Notes: generated by a model from the letters alone, not told the origin. A DNA stretch of 64,000 bases from Vibrio sp. ED004 (GCF_023206395.1 NZ_CP066149.1:2356001-2420000); one strand, 5' to 3'; shown: positions 18,596 to 28,778, counted from the stretch's first letter. Numbers and translations: made by a program.

Positions 18596-19909
18596 GTGAA
18601 ACAGAGTCTAAAACTAACAGATATAATGGCATTGGGCTTTATGCTTTTTGCGTTTTTCTTGGGTGCGGGTAACATCATCTTCCCACCTCTAGCTGGCCAA
18701 TTGGCTGGTGACCATTTTCTTCCAGCTATGTCTGGTTTTCTGCTGACTGCCGTTGGTCTGCCGTTAATCACAATCGTAGCCGTTGCGGTTGCTGGTGGCT
18801 CTTGGGGTCATCTAACTAAAGATCTTCCTAAGCAAGCTGCAACCATCATGGCTGTGCTGATCTTCATCATTATCGGTCCTGCATTTGCTGCACCACGTAC
18901 CGGTCTTGTTGCTTATGAGATGGCGGTGAAACCGTTCTTCATCGATGCCTCTCAAGCTCACCTCACTCTTTTTTCGATTGCCTTTTTTGTAGTAGCGATG
19001 TTCTTCTCATGGTCGCAAGGTAAGCTTATCGATGTAATCGGCAAGGTACTGACACCTGCACTATTCGTTGGCTTAGTTGTACTGGCGATTGCTGTATTCG
19101 TTAACCCTCAAGGCGACGTTCTTGCTGCTCACGGTGAGTACATCACTCAACCACTGACCAAAGGTTTCCTTGAAGGCTACAACACCATGGATACTTTTGC
19201 TTCTTTGATGTTTGGTATGCTGATTGTTGACGCGATCCGCAGCAAAGGTATTACTGACCGCGCAGCGACGACTAAGTATCTGATCAGCGCAGGCTGCATT
19301 GCAGCCGCTGGTCTAGCGTTTGTTTACATCTCTCTGTTCTTCCTAGGCGCAACAAGTGCAACAGTAGCAGCGGGTGCGGACAATGGCGGTGCTATCTTAA
19401 GCCTATACGTTCAATCTTTGTTTGGTCCTTCTGGTCAGCTAGTGCTTTCTGTGATCGTACTACTAGCGTGTCTAACCACCGCCATTGGCCTAGTATCAGC
19501 ATGTTCTGATTACTTCAGCTCGCTAACGCCCCTGTCTTACAAGACTTGGGTAATCATTAACGGTGTCGCTTGTGCAACCGTAGCGAACGTGGGTCTTTCT
19601 CAACTGATTTCTCTGTCTGTACCAGTACTGTTTGCACTTTACCCAGTCGCTATCGCTCTAGTAGCACTTACGTTCTTGCGCAGCCGTTTCCCTAATCCAA
19701 AAGCGGCTTACCGCGTGGTGGTATTAGTGTCTCTACTGTTTGCTCTAATTGATGGCGCTAAAGTAGCGGGTGTGGATGTATCTGCACTGAAGATGCTGCC
19801 ACTGTTTGAGATCGGCATGGGTTGGTTACTGCCAACAACTGCAGCAATCATTTGTATGTTCTTTGTTGGTAAATCAACAGAGCAAGAGATGGCAGAAGAG
19901 ACGGTTTAA
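18596..19909 (+). CDS. brnQ: Branched-chain amino acid:cation symporter BrnQ
   Basis: A 437-residue inner-membrane protein of the LIVCS family with about 12 hydrophobic segments. The N-terminal signature FMLFAFFLGAGNIIFPP is diagnostic. It imports Leu, Ile and Val with sodium or protons. Translation starts at GTG with AAGGA about 8 bases upstream. A strong terminator shared with convergent fldB follows. Confidence 0.93.
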   Translation: MKQSLKLTDIMALGFMLFAFFLGAGNIIFPPLAGQLAGDHFLPAMSGFLLTAVGLPLITIVAVAVAGGSWGHLTKDLPKQAATIMAVLIFIIIGPAFAAPRTGLVAYEMAVKPFFIDASQAHLTLFSIAFFVVAMFFSWSQGKLIDVIGKVLTPALFVGLVVLAIAVFVNPQGDVLAAHGEYITQPLTKGFLEGYNTMDTFASLMFGMLIVDAIRSKGITDRAATTKYLISAGCIAAAGLAFVYISLFFLGATSATVAAGADNGGAILSLYVQSLFGPSGQLVLSVIVLLACLTTAIGLVSACSDYFSSLTPLSYKTWVIINGVACATVANVGLSQLISLSVPVLFALYPVAIALVALTFLRSRFPNPKAAYRVVVLVSLLFALIDGAKVAGVDVSALKMLPLFEIGMGWLLPTTAAIICMFFVGKSTEQEMAEETV

Positions 19910-19944
19910 TCTTTCCGTTGAGATTAAATAGTCACTAGACATAG

Positions 19945-19980
19945 AAAAGGCCTCATTACTTCGCAGTAATGAGGCCTTTT
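19945..19980. terminator. Bidirectional terminator between brnQ and fldB
   Basis: A 16-base perfect inverted repeat (AAAAGGCCTCATTACT and complement) around TCGC. Confidence 0.95.
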
Positions 19981-20029
19981 TGTATTCTGTGTGTTTCTAT
20001 ATGAACAGGTCTTCGAGAGCGTATGTGCG

Positions 20030-20551
20030 CTATAGCTTTTCGCTGTACTCAACCAGAACTTGTTCTACCCAGCTTGCGATACGGTCGTCGCTCAGTTCAT
20101 ATTGTGAATCTTCATCAAGCGCCAAACCAACGAATTGTGATTGGTCTTCGGTGAGTGCTTTAGACGCTTCGAACTCGTAGCTATCATCGTTTGGCCAGAA
20201 GCCAACAAACTCTGCACCGGCGGTTTTCAGTTCGTCATGCAATAGACCCATCGCATCTAAGAACCATTCGCCGTAACCTTCTTGGTCACCCAAACCAAAC
20301 AGTGCCACAACCTTGCCTTTAACTGGCGTTGTCGCGATGTCGTCCCACAGTTCATTCCAATCTTCTTGGATTTCACCGAAGTCCCACGTTGAGATGCCCA
20401 GTAACAAAAGGTCGTAGTCTGCCATCAATGAAAGAGGGGTTTCTTTCACGTTATGGATATCAACTAGGTCTTCACCAATAATGCCGCGAATCTTTTCTGC
20501 TGCCATTTCGGTGTAGCAGGTGGTTGAGCCGTAAAATAATCCAATTTTCAT
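20030..20551 (-). CDS. fldB: Flavodoxin FldB
   Basis: A 173-residue long-chain flavodoxin. The FMN phosphate loop is GSTTCYTE at 8-15, and the flavin-flanking segments [12 protein letters not shown] and [15 protein letters not shown] are present. It matches FldB rather than FldA in start ([20 protein letters not shown]) and in place beside xerD, as in E. coli. It carries single electrons in the cytoplasm. Confidence 0.93.
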   Translation of the reverse strand: MKIGLFYGSTTCYTEMAAEKIRGIIGEDLVDIHNVKETPLSLMADYDLLLLGISTWDFGEIQEDWNELWDDIATTPVKGKVVALFGLGDQEGYGEWFLDAMGLLHDELKTAGAEFVGFWPNDDSYEFEASKALTEDQSQFVGLALDEDSQYELSDDRIASWVEQVLVEYSEKL

Positions 20552-20701
20552 AGCAAACGTTCGATTTTAATTTCAGATGGCGAATTCTAACCATAAATCG
20601 ACTTCGATTGCAGCGATTATCCGCTCAAGTCGTAATTTTTATGGCATTCATATTTGCTCTGGCATACTCTCAAAACAGTTTCCAATATTGTGAGTAACAC
20701 T

Positions 20702-21616
20702 ATGCAGTCGCCTCAAGGGCAGAGCGCAGACCACGGTCTAGTTGAACAGTTTTTAGATGCTATGTGGATGGAGAGAGGGTTATCTGAGAATACGCTTGTC
20801 TCGTATCGTACCGATTTGTCCAAGCTACTTACCTGGATGGAACAGCACAATTATCGCCTCGATTTCATTAGCCTTTCAGGACTACAAGATTATCAAGGCT
20901 GGTTAGCCGACGCTGATTTTAAGCAGACTTCTCGTGCACGCATGTTGTCGGCAATGCGTCGCCTGTTTCAATATTTGCACCGAGAGAAAATCCGAGCGGA
21001 TGACCCAAGCGCTTTGTTAATAAGCCCTAAGCTTCCTCAACGCTTGCCAAAAGATTTGAGCGAAGAACAAGTGGACGCCTTACTCGATGCGCCAGATCCG
21101 AACGATCCTATCGAGCTTCGCGATAAAGCCATGCTTGAGTTACTCTATGCCACCGGCTTACGTGTGACGGAACTGGTTAGTTTGACGATGGAAAACATCA
21201 GCCTAAGACAAGGCGTGGTGCGTGTTATTGGTAAAGGCGGCAAAGAGCGCTTGGTACCAATGGGCGAAAATGCCGTGGATTGGATCGAGACGTTTATTGA
21301 ACAAGGTCGCCCGCAGTTGCTTGGTGAAAACAGTTCAGACGTGGTTTTTCCAAGTAAGCGAGCCAAGCAAATGACCCGTCAGACGTTCTGGTACCGTATT
21401 AAGCATTACTCGGTTATCGCAGGTATCGATACTGAATTGTTGTCACCGCACGTATTAAGACACGCTTTTGCGACGCATTTACTGAACTATGGCGCAGATC
21501 TCAGGGTCGTACAGATGTTGCTTGGGCATAGTGACTTATCGACAACCCAAATTTATACTCACGTGGCGACTGAAAGGCTGAAGCAAATTCACGCGCAGCA
21601 TCACCCTCGTGCTTAA
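20702..21616 (+). CDS. xerD: Site-specific tyrosine recombinase XerD
   Basis: A 304-residue tyrosine recombinase that with XerC resolves chromosome dimers at dif. The N-terminal SAM-like DNA-binding domain (about 10-95) is followed by the catalytic domain: Arg in ATGLRVTELV, Lys in GKGGKERLVP, HVLRHAFATHLL, and nucleophile Tyr in HSDLSTTQIYTHV. The frame extends 16 codons upstream to a TTG; the ATG at 20702 gives the family length. First gene of a run xerD-dsbC-recJ-prfB-lysS in the same order as E. coli. Confidence 0.95.
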   Translation: MQSPQGQSADHGLVEQFLDAMWMERGLSENTLVSYRTDLSKLLTWMEQHNYRLDFISLSGLQDYQGWLADADFKQTSRARMLSAMRRLFQYLHREKIRADDPSALLISPKLPQRLPKDLSEEQVDALLDAPDPNDPIELRDKAMLELLYATGLRVTELVSLTMENISLRQGVVRVIGKGGKERLVPMGENAVDWIETFIEQGRPQLLGENSSDVVFPSKRAKQMTRQTFWYRIKHYSVIAGIDTELLSPHVLRHAFATHLLNYGADLRVVQMLLGHSDLSTTQIYTHVATERLKQIHAQHHPRA

Positions 21617-21642
21617 ATCCATTTATTTTTAAGGTGAACTTA

Positions 21643-22422
21643 ATGAGCGTATTACGCCGTCTTCCTCTATTAGCGCTTCCACTGATGATTACTGCATGTA
21701 ACGCATCAGAAGCTAAAGTAGAACAAACATCAACAGCCGCAGAAGTTGCTCCAGCTCAAGCGATTGATACAGCAGCGTTAACTAAGCGTTTTGAAAAAAT
21801 CGGTATCAAAGTTGATAAGATCGTTCCTTCAGATATCGATGGTCTGTTAGAGATTCAAACCAACAGCGGCATTATCTTCTCTTCTCCAAAAGGTGATCAC
21901 TTTCTAGCGGGCACACTTTACTCTTTGGATGAGAACGGCAAATTCAGTGATGTATTGGCTGAGCGACAAGCGCCGCTTAATGCTGAAAAAGTAGCAGCAC
22001 TGTCCGATACGGTTATCGAATATAAAGCGGATAACGAAAAGCACGTTGTGACTGTGTTTACTGATATTACGTGTGGTTACTGTGTTCGTCTGCACAGCCA
22101 AATGCAGGGCTATAACGACTTAGGTATTACTGTTCGTTACATGGCTTACCCACGCCAAGGTGCAACGGGTCAAGTTGCAGACCAAATGGCAGCTATTTGG
22201 GCTTCTGAAGATCCAAAAGCAGCAATGCACAATGCGAAGGTGGAACGTCAGATGCCTGCATCAGGCAAAGACCTTGCTGATCAGAAACAGATCATCGCAA
22301 AACAATACCAACTAGGCCGTGAGCTTGGTATCAATGGTACGCCAGCTATCGTATTAGAAAGTGGTGAGTTGGTGAGTGGTTACTTACCGCCAGCACAACT
22401 GCTTCAACGTTTAGAGCAATAA
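21643..22422 (+). CDS. dsbC: Thiol:disulfide isomerase DsbC, lipoprotein-type
   Basis: A 259-residue DsbC: signal region, N-terminal dimerisation domain (about 40-105) and thioredoxin domain with active site CGYC at 144-147 and cis-Pro loop GTPAIV. It isomerises wrong disulfides in the periplasm. Two oddities: the signal ends in LMITAC, a lipobox with Cys19, so the protein may be membrane-anchored; and the second Cys pair of E. coli DsbC (IWC and ASC) is replaced by IWA and ASG. The GTG at 21634 is rejected because AAGGTGA there is the ribosome binding site of the ATG. recJ follows. Confidence 0.92.
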   Translation: MSVLRRLPLLALPLMITACNASEAKVEQTSTAAEVAPAQAIDTAALTKRFEKIGIKVDKIVPSDIDGLLEIQTNSGIIFSSPKGDHFLAGTLYSLDENGKFSDVLAERQAPLNAEKVAALSDTVIEYKADNEKHVVTVFTDITCGYCVRLHSQMQGYNDLGITVRYMAYPRQGATGQVADQMAAIWASEDPKAAMHNAKVERQMPASGKDLADQKQIIAKQYQLGRELGINGTPAIVLESGELVSGYLPPAQLLQRLEQ

Positions 22423-22501
22423 TCTCGTTTTCTGATTGCCAATTTATCCCCCATGTTTTTGATTTAAGGAGTGGCCTGATTGATATCGGGCCCATTTTTA
22501 T

Positions 22502-24238
22502 ATGATAGAGATCCAACGCCGTCCTGAGGTCGACATTTCAGTTTTACCAGCTCACTTACCTGACTTGTTAAAGCGCATCTATGTGAGTCGTGGTATCGAC
22601 AGTGCTGACCAACTTGAGACTGCTGCGAAAGGCTTGCACTCTTATCAGAAACTGGGCGGTATCGATGCTGCGGTTGAATTGTTGTTCAACGCGATTCAGC
22701 ATCAAAAACGCATCATCATTGTCGGTGACTTTGATGCCGATGGCGCGACCAGTTCAGCGTTATCAGTGCTTGCTCTGCGTATGTTGGGCAGCTCTAACGT
22801 CGATTATCTGGTACCAAACCGTTTTGAAGATGGTTATGGCTTGAGCCCTGAGGTTGTCGAACAGGCAATCGAACTTGGCGCTGAAGTGATCATGACGGTT
22901 GATAACGGTGTCTCTTCGATTGAAGGTGTCCGTTTTGCCAAAGAGAAAGGGCTAGAAGTTCTGGTTACCGACCATCACTTACCGGGCAATGAACTGCCAA
23001 TGGTTGATGCGATGGTGAACCCGAACCTTGAAAGCTGTGCTTTTCCTTCTAAAGCTCTAGCGGGTGTGGGTGTTGCGTTCTACCTGATGATGGCGCTATG
23101 TGTTCACATGCGTAAGCTGAATTGGTTTGCAGAACGCAGCATGACCGAGCCTAAGCTGATGGAGCTGATTGACCTTGTGGCGCTAGGCACCGTAGCCGAT
23201 GTGGTGCCACTCGATGAGAACAACCGCATCTTGGTACACCAAGGTTTGCAACGCATTCGTGCGGGCAAAGCTCGTCCGGGTATTCAAGCCTTGATTGAAA
23301 TTGCCAAGCGAGACGCTAAGCGTTTAGTTGCTTCTGATTTTGGTTTTGCACTGGGCCCTCGTATTAACGCTGCTGGTCGATTGGATGACATGTCCTTTGG
23401 TGTTGAACTGCTGATGAGCAACAACATCCACGCAGCGCGTAGAATGGCGAGTGAGTTGGATGGCTTGAACCAAACCCGTAAAGAGATCGAAGAGGGCATG
23501 AAACAAGAAGCGATGGCTTTTTGTGAGCGTCTTGAGTTTGGTAAAGACGACCTGCCTTCTGGTTTAGCTTTGTTCCAACGTGATTGGCACCAAGGCGTGA
23601 TTGGTATCTTGGCTTCGCGTATCAAAGACAAATACCACCGCCCCGTGATTGCATTTGCTGACGGCGGCGAAGGGACGATCAAAGGTTCATGTCGCTCTAT
23701 CCCTGGCTTACACATGCGTGACGCATTGGATCGCATTGATACTCAAAACCCAGGTTTAATTCTTAAGTTTGGCGGCCACGCGATGGCGGCGGGTTTAAGC
23801 ATCATGGAAAAAGACTTTGAACGCTTTAGCAAACTGTTCAATGACGTGGTGAAAAAAGAACTGGGAGAAACGGCACTGAAAGGCATTATCTTGTCTGACG
23901 GTGAGTTGCTGCCTGAAGAGTTTTCGATGCACACCGCTGAAACACTGCGTGCCGGTGGCCCGTGGGGACAAGCTTTCCCTGAGCCAATCTTCGACGGTGA
24001 ATTTAAAGTGCTGCACCAAAAGCTGGTGGGTGAAAAGCACCTTAAACTGATACTTGAGCCGTTATACAAAGGTCACCCAACCAATGTGATGATTGATGGT
24101 ATTGCCTTTAACGTGGATCTGCGTCGCTGGCCTGATGCGTCAGTGAAAACGGTCCACCTTGCATTTAAACTCGATATCAACGAGTTTCGTGGCAACCAAT
24201 CGTTGCAGTTGATGATTGATCACATCGAAGCTAAATAG
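22502..24238 (+). CDS. recJ: Single-stranded-DNA-specific 5'-3' exonuclease RecJ
   Basis: A 578-residue DHH-family nuclease. The metal motifs are in order: GDFDADGATSSA, TVDNGVSS, TDHHLPG, and VALGTVADVVPLDENN, with DHHA1 motif KFGGHAMAAG in the second half and an OB-fold C-terminus. It degrades single-stranded DNA in recombination and mismatch repair. Length equals the E. coli protein (577). It starts 79 bases after dsbC, as in E. coli. Confidence 0.96.
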   Translation: MIEIQRRPEVDISVLPAHLPDLLKRIYVSRGIDSADQLETAAKGLHSYQKLGGIDAAVELLFNAIQHQKRIIIVGDFDADGATSSALSVLALRMLGSSNVDYLVPNRFEDGYGLSPEVVEQAIELGAEVIMTVDNGVSSIEGVRFAKEKGLEVLVTDHHLPGNELPMVDAMVNPNLESCAFPSKALAGVGVAFYLMMALCVHMRKLNWFAERSMTEPKLMELIDLVALGTVADVVPLDENNRILVHQGLQRIRAGKARPGIQALIEIAKRDAKRLVASDFGFALGPRINAAGRLDDMSFGVELLMSNNIHAARRMASELDGLNQTRKEIEEGMKQEAMAFCERLEFGKDDLPSGLALFQRDWHQGVIGILASRIKDKYHRPVIAFADGGEGTIKGSCRSIPGLHMRDALDRIDTQNPGLILKFGGHAMAAGLSIMEKDFERFSKLFNDVVKKELGETALKGIILSDGELLPEEFSMHTAETLRAGGPWGQAFPEPIFDGEFKVLHQKLVGEKHLKLILEPLYKGHPTNVMIDGIAFNVDLRRWPDASVKTVHLAFKLDINEFRGNQSLQLMIDHIEAK

Positions 24239-24281
24239 CCAGATCTCGGCTGAATAATGTTAAACATTTAGCGTTAAATTC

Positions 24282-24316
24282 AACAAGCTCTGTACATAAT
24301 ACAGGGCTTGTTTTCC
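24282..24316 (+). terminator. recJ terminator
   Basis: Stem AACAAGCTCTGTA / TACAGGGCTTGTT with one G-U pair and a 5-base loop, followed by TTTT. Confidence 0.75.
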
Positions 24317-24474
24317 TTCCAGTGATCGCTTGAATGGCATGATTTTCCCAGCCTTCAAAATTATATTCCTCTAAGTGATTGAATCTTGTTTCGAACCCTA
24401 AAAATTTCTGTATCTCCGTCACACTTTTGAGTACAATTCTCCGGTTAAATTCTACTCATAAATGATGAGCTAAA

Positions 24475-25573
24475 ATGTTTGAAATCAATCCTATAAAAAA
24501 CCGTCTGCAGGATGTGTCTGAGCGCACAAATATCCTGAGGGGGTATCTTTGACTATGACGCTAAGCAAGAGCGTCTAGAAGAAGTAAACGCAGAATTAGA
24601 ACAACCAGATGTATGGAACGAACCTGAGCGTGCTCAAGCGCTAGGTAAAGAACGTTCTGCATTGGAAGCGGTAGTAGAAACGATCGACCAACTTGACCAA
24701 GGTGTTGAGGATGTTGATGGCCTATTAGAGCTTGCGGTTGAAGAAGAAGACCAAGAAACGTTTGACGAAATTGAACCAGAACTGGCTGAGCTAGAAGCTA
24801 AGCTAGAGAAGCTGGAATTCCGTCGTATGTTCTCTGGTGATCACGATGCATCAGATTGCTACATCGATCTGCAGTCAGGTTCGGGCGGTACAGAAGCTCA
24901 AGACTGGACTTCAATGATGTTGCGCATGTACTTACGTTGGGCAGATTCGAAAGGCTTCAAAACTGAAGTTATCGAAGTGTCTGATGGTGATGTTGCTGGC
25001 CTTAAAGGCGCAACAGTACGTATTTCTGGTGAGTACGCTTACGGTTGGTTACGCACAGAGACAGGTGTTCACCGTCTAGTTCGTAAGTCTCCATTTGATT
25101 CAAGTGGTCGTCGTCATACTTCGTTTGCATCTGCGTTTATCTATCCTGAGATTGATGACAACATTACGATCGACATTAATCCTTCTGACTTACGTATCGA
25201 CGTATACCGTGCCTCTGGCGCTGGTGGTCAGCACGTAAACACCACTGAATCGGCGGTACGTATTACTCACGTTCCAACCAACACAGTGGTTCAATGTCAG
25301 AATGACCGTTCGCAGCATAAGAACAAAGATCAAGCGATGAAGCAGCTACGTGCTAAGCTTTTTGAACTTGAGATTCAAAAACAAAATGCTGAAAAACAGG
25401 CGAGCGAAGAAACGAAATCAGACATCGGTTGGGGCAGTCAGATCCGTTCTTACGTACTGGATGATTCTCGTATCAAAGATTTACGCACCGGCATCGAAAA
25501 CCGTAATACTCAAGCGGTTCTTGACGGTGACTTAGACAAATTTATTGAAGCTAGCCTGAAATCAGGTCTGTAA
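24475..25573 (+). CDS. prfB: Peptide chain release factor 2, with programmed +1 frameshift
   Basis: RF2 is read in two frames. The first frame runs from ATG 24475 for 25 codons to an in-frame TGA at 24550-24552; skipping T24550 joins the second frame, which runs to 25573. The product is 365 residues, the E. coli length. The shift site AGGGGGTATCTTTGAC, with its internal Shine-Dalgarno-like AGGGGG, is identical to the known one; low RF2 favours the shift. The tripeptide SPF in RKSPFDSSG recognises UGA/UAA and GGQ in SGAGGQHVN triggers hydrolysis. lysS follows after 80 bases, as in E. coli. Confidence 0.97.
24538..24553 (+). promoter_or_regulatory. Programmed +1 frameshift signal of prfB
   Basis: AGGGGG (pairs with 16S rRNA) three bases before slippery CTT-T with in-frame TGA followed by C. 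RF2 limits its own synthesis here. Confidence 0.95.
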
Positions 25574-25653
25574 GCTAACCAAGTATATTTGTAAAAATGC
25601 CTATATTTGCAAAGATATAGCGGTCCAAATTATAAAAGCAGGGTACATCTCTA

Positions 25654-27171
25654 ATGACTGATGCTGTTCAAAACGAAAACGTACAAGAAGAAAACAAATT
25701 AATTGCTGAGCGTCGTAGCAAGCTGGATCACATCCGCCAAAACTGCAAAGCAAATGGTCACCCAAATGATTTCCGTCGCGAGCACCTAGCTGGCGATCTT
25801 CAAGCGGAATTCGGTGAGAAGACTAAGGAAGAGCTAGAAGAGCTTAACCACATCGTTGCGATCGCTGGTCGTGTTATGGCGAAACGTGGTCCATTCCTTG
25901 CGATTCAAGAAACTTCTGGTCGTATCCAAGCATACGCAGCGAAAGACGTACAAAAAGTACTGAAAGAGAAGTACCAAGGCCTAGATATCGGTGACATCAT
26001 CGGTGTTAAAGGTGCGCTTCACAAATCAGGTAAAGGCGACCTTTACGTGAACATGGAAGAGTTTGAACTGCTGACTAAAGCACTTCGTCCTCTACCAGAG
26101 AAGTTCCACGGTCTAACTGACCAAGAGATGCGTTACCGTCAGCGTTACGTTGACCTAATCGTGAACGAAGATTCTCGCAATGCATTCATCGTGCGTTCTA
26201 AGCTTGTATCTTCAATCCGTAACTTCATGAGCGCTAAAGGCTACCTAGAAGTTGAAACGCCAATGATGCACGTGATCCCTGGTGGTGCGACTGCACGTCC
26301 ATTCATCACTCACCACAATGCACTAGACATCGACATGTACCTACGTGTTGCACCTGAGCTTTACCTTAAGCGTCTAGTGGTTGGTGGTTTTGACCGTGTA
26401 TTCGAGATCAACCGTAACTTCCGTAACGAAGGTCTGTCTCCACGTCACAACCCAGAATTCACAATGATGGAGTTCTACCAAGCGTACTCTGACTACAAAG
26501 ACCTTATGGATCTGACTGAAGAGATGCTAAGCACGGCAGCAATGGACGTTCTTGGTTCTACTTCTATGCCTTACGGTGACGAAACCGTTGAGTTCGGTGG
26601 CACTTACGCTCGTATGAGCATGTTCGATGCAATCAAACACTACAACCCTGATCACGCAGAGATTCAAGCGCTAACAGAAGCAGACCTACAAGACCGTGAG
26701 AAGATGGTAGCTATCACTAAATCTGTACACGTAGACGTAGAAACGTTCTGGACATGTGGTCAGCTTCTTGAAGAGATCTTTGGTGAAACGGCTGAGCCTC
26801 AGTTAATTCAACCAACGTTCATCACTGGCTACCCAGCGGACATATCTCCTCTAGCTCGTCGTAGCGATGACAACCCATTCTTCACCGACCGCTTTGAGTT
26901 CTTCATCGGTGGCCGTGAAGTAGCGAACGGTTTCTCTGAGCTTAACGATGCACAAGACCAAGACGAGCGTTTCAAAGCACAAGTTAACGCAAAAGACGCG
27001 GGTGATGACGAAGCTATGTACTACGATGCAGACTACATTACTGCACTAGAGCACGGCCTACCACCAACAGCGGGTCAAGGTATCGGTATCGACCGTCTAG
27101 CTATGCTATTTACAAACACGCACACAATCCGTGACGTGATCTTGTTCCCGGCAATGCGTCCACAAGCGTAA
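25654..27171 (+). CDS. lysS: Lysyl-tRNA synthetase, class II
   Basis: A 505-residue enzyme charging tRNA-Lys. An N-terminal OB-fold anticodon-binding domain (about 60-155) precedes the class II core with motif 2 [23 protein letters not shown] and motif 3 [13 protein letters not shown]. Length and order match E. coli LysS. It follows prfB and is closed by a terminator. Confidence 0.97.
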   Translation: MTDAVQNENVQEENKLIAERRSKLDHIRQNCKANGHPNDFRREHLAGDLQAEFGEKTKEELEELNHIVAIAGRVMAKRGPFLAIQETSGRIQAYAAKDVQKVLKEKYQGLDIGDIIGVKGALHKSGKGDLYVNMEEFELLTKALRPLPEKFHGLTDQEMRYRQRYVDLIVNEDSRNAFIVRSKLVSSIRNFMSAKGYLEVETPMMHVIPGGATARPFITHHNALDIDMYLRVAPELYLKRLVVGGFDRVFEINRNFRNEGLSPRHNPEFTMMEFYQAYSDYKDLMDLTEEMLSTAAMDVLGSTSMPYGDETVEFGGTYARMSMFDAIKHYNPDHAEIQALTEADLQDREKMVAITKSVHVDVETFWTCGQLLEEIFGETAEPQLIQPTFITGYPADISPLARRSDDNPFFTDRFEFFIGGREVANGFSELNDAQDQDERFKAQVNAKDAGDDEAMYYDADYITALEHGLPPTAGQGIGIDRLAMLFTNTHTIRDVILFPAMRPQA

Positions 27172-27205
27172 TTCTCGCTTATAGGGCGTAACAGCCTATG
27201 TAATT

Positions 27206-27231
27206 AAAAAGCCACCTTCGGGTGGCTTTTT
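27206..27231 (+). terminator. lysS terminator
   Basis: GCCACC / GGTGGC around TTCG, with A run before and T run after. Confidence 0.92.
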
Positions 27232-27296
27232 CTGTTTTTGGGCTTCAAAACCTAGTCTGTACCGCACTCTTGATTCGAAAAATCGTTATTTCTGAC

Positions 27297-27339
27297 ATAG
27301 TCTTACTATTGAGACATAAAATCTAAGATAGTCTCACTA
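27297..27339. repeat. Direct repeat upstream of vpsR
   Basis: ATAGTCTTACTA (27297-27308) and ATAGTCTCACTA (27328-27339) match at 11 of 12 bases and are 31 bases apart, about three helical turns. They lie about 105-145 bases before the vpsR start and could be regulator sites. Confidence 0.45.
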
Positions 27340-27443
27340 CTATACGTCTCTGCGCTGAATACGATCTCATGGCATTTTGTCTGACGATGAAGCAGTGACT
27401 CGTATTAGCCTGATTTTAAATAAAAATAGAATAAGGAAGAAGG

Positions 27444-28778
27444 ATGGGAACTCAATTTAAGATGGATTCCTTACCAGGTTCTCTTATCGTCGTTGGTGGT
27501 GCGTACGAACCCTGGTTATCCGTGTTAGAACAAGTGGGTTGGCAGTGTACCCAGTGTGCAGATTTACGAAAAGCCGATGCCTTGATTGCGGATATTGGCC
27601 CATGCATTGGTATTGTGGATCTTAGTCATGATGAGTTCAGTCTCAACGGTATTGCTAACCTTGTGAGCAATAACAAGCAGGTGAGATGGCTCGCTTTTAT
27701 CCGTGAATCTCAACTAAGCTCTGATACGATTAGCCAGTTTATCGTTAACTTCTGTATCGACTTTTTCACGGCGCCAATCCCAGATGCTCAGTTGCTGAGT
27801 ACCATTGGTCACCAACTGGGCATGCTTAAGCTTGAGCAGAAGGTATGGCCAAATTACGGCATCAATAACAACATGGGCCTTCTAGGCGATTCGGTGGCAG
27901 TGAAGCGCTTGAGAGACCAAGTAAAGCGTATTGGGCCTACCGATGTCAGTATCTTGATTTATGGTGAGAGCGGGGCTGGTAAAGAGACGATTGCACGCTC
28001 TATTCACCAAAACTCGTCGCGAGCACAGAAGCCATTTTTAACGGTTAACTGTCGTGCCTTGTCTGAAATGAGAATTGAGGCCGAGGTATTTGGTATATCC
28101 ACACAACCAACGTCTTCTCCCTGTATGTTGGAAGAAGCCGATGGCGGTACCATCTTGCTTAATGATGTTTTAGCGATGCCACGCAATCAACAATTGAACC
28201 TGTTGCGCTTTTTGCAGGAAGGTAAAATTGAAACCGCAGATGGTCCTAAGTCTGTCGATGTGCGTATTTTGGCCGCGAACTCCTCTGATATTGAAAAAGC
28301 TTTAATAGAAGGGGACTTCAATGAAGAGCTTTATCACTACATCAATGTTCTGCGTATTCATGTTCCTAGCTTGAAAGAGCGTGTGAGTGATATTTCAGTG
28401 CTGGCGAATCATTTCCTGCGTGAGTACTCGAAAGAGTTTAATGCTCAGGCTAAGAGCTTTTCAGACGATGCTATCCGTTCTATGAATCGCTACCATTGGC
28501 CTGGCAATGTGCGCGAGCTAATGAACCAGATCAAGCGTGTTGTGTTGATGTCTGATGCTGTGATCATCGAGGATCACCAACTAGATTTACCAAAACAGAA
28601 TGAGGAACGCCGAAGCTTGAAGAGTATTCGTGAACGTTCAGAGCGCGATGCGTTGCTAATTGTTTTGGAATCATACGGTGGTCAGGTTTCGTTGGCAGCT
28701 AAAGAGCTCGGTGTATCACGAGCGACTATGTACCGATTACTCAATAAACACAGCTTAATCTCTGAGGGCGTTGTTTAG
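27444..28778 (+). CDS. vpsR: Biofilm regulator VpsR, NtrC-like c-di-GMP-responsive activator
   Basis: A 444-residue regulator: receiver-like domain (1-120) with Asp59 in GIVDLSHDEF, AAA+ domain (about 145-370) and a Fis-type helix-turn-helix (GVSRATMYRLLNKH) at the end. Walker A is GESGAGK (174-180). The GAFTGA loop that binds sigma-54 is missing (the region reads EVFGISTQPTSS), and Walker B is DGGTILLND rather than FLDE. These are features of V. cholerae VpsR, which activates exopolysaccharide genes with sigma-70 polymerase and c-di-GMP. Its place after lysS matches V. cholerae. Confidence 0.93.
   Translation: MGTQFKMDSLPGSLIVVGGAYEPWLSVLEQVGWQCTQCADLRKADALIADIGPCIGIVDLSHDEFSLNGIANLVSNNKQVRWLAFIRESQLSSDTISQFIVNFCIDFFTAPIPDAQLLSTIGHQLGMLKLEQKVWPNYGINNNMGLLGDSVAVKRLRDQVKRIGPTDVSILIYGESGAGKETIARSIHQNSSRAQKPFLTVNCRALSEMRIEAEVFGISTQPTSSPCMLEEADGGTILLNDVLAMPRNQQLNLLRFLQEGKIETADGPKSVDVRILAANSSDIEKALIEGDFNEELYHYINVLRIHVPSLKERVSDISVLANHFLREYSKEFNAQAKSFSDDAIRSMNRYHWPGNVRELMNQIKRVVLMSDAVIIEDHQLDLPKQNEERRSLKSIRERSERDALLIVLESYGGQVSLAAKELGVSRATMYRLLNKHSLISEGVV

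Noticed and set aside
24231..24422. 63-codon minus-strand ORF between recJ and prfB
   Set aside because: It overlaps the recJ stop and the recJ terminator hairpin, has no ribosome binding site and looks unlike a folded protein; treated as chance.
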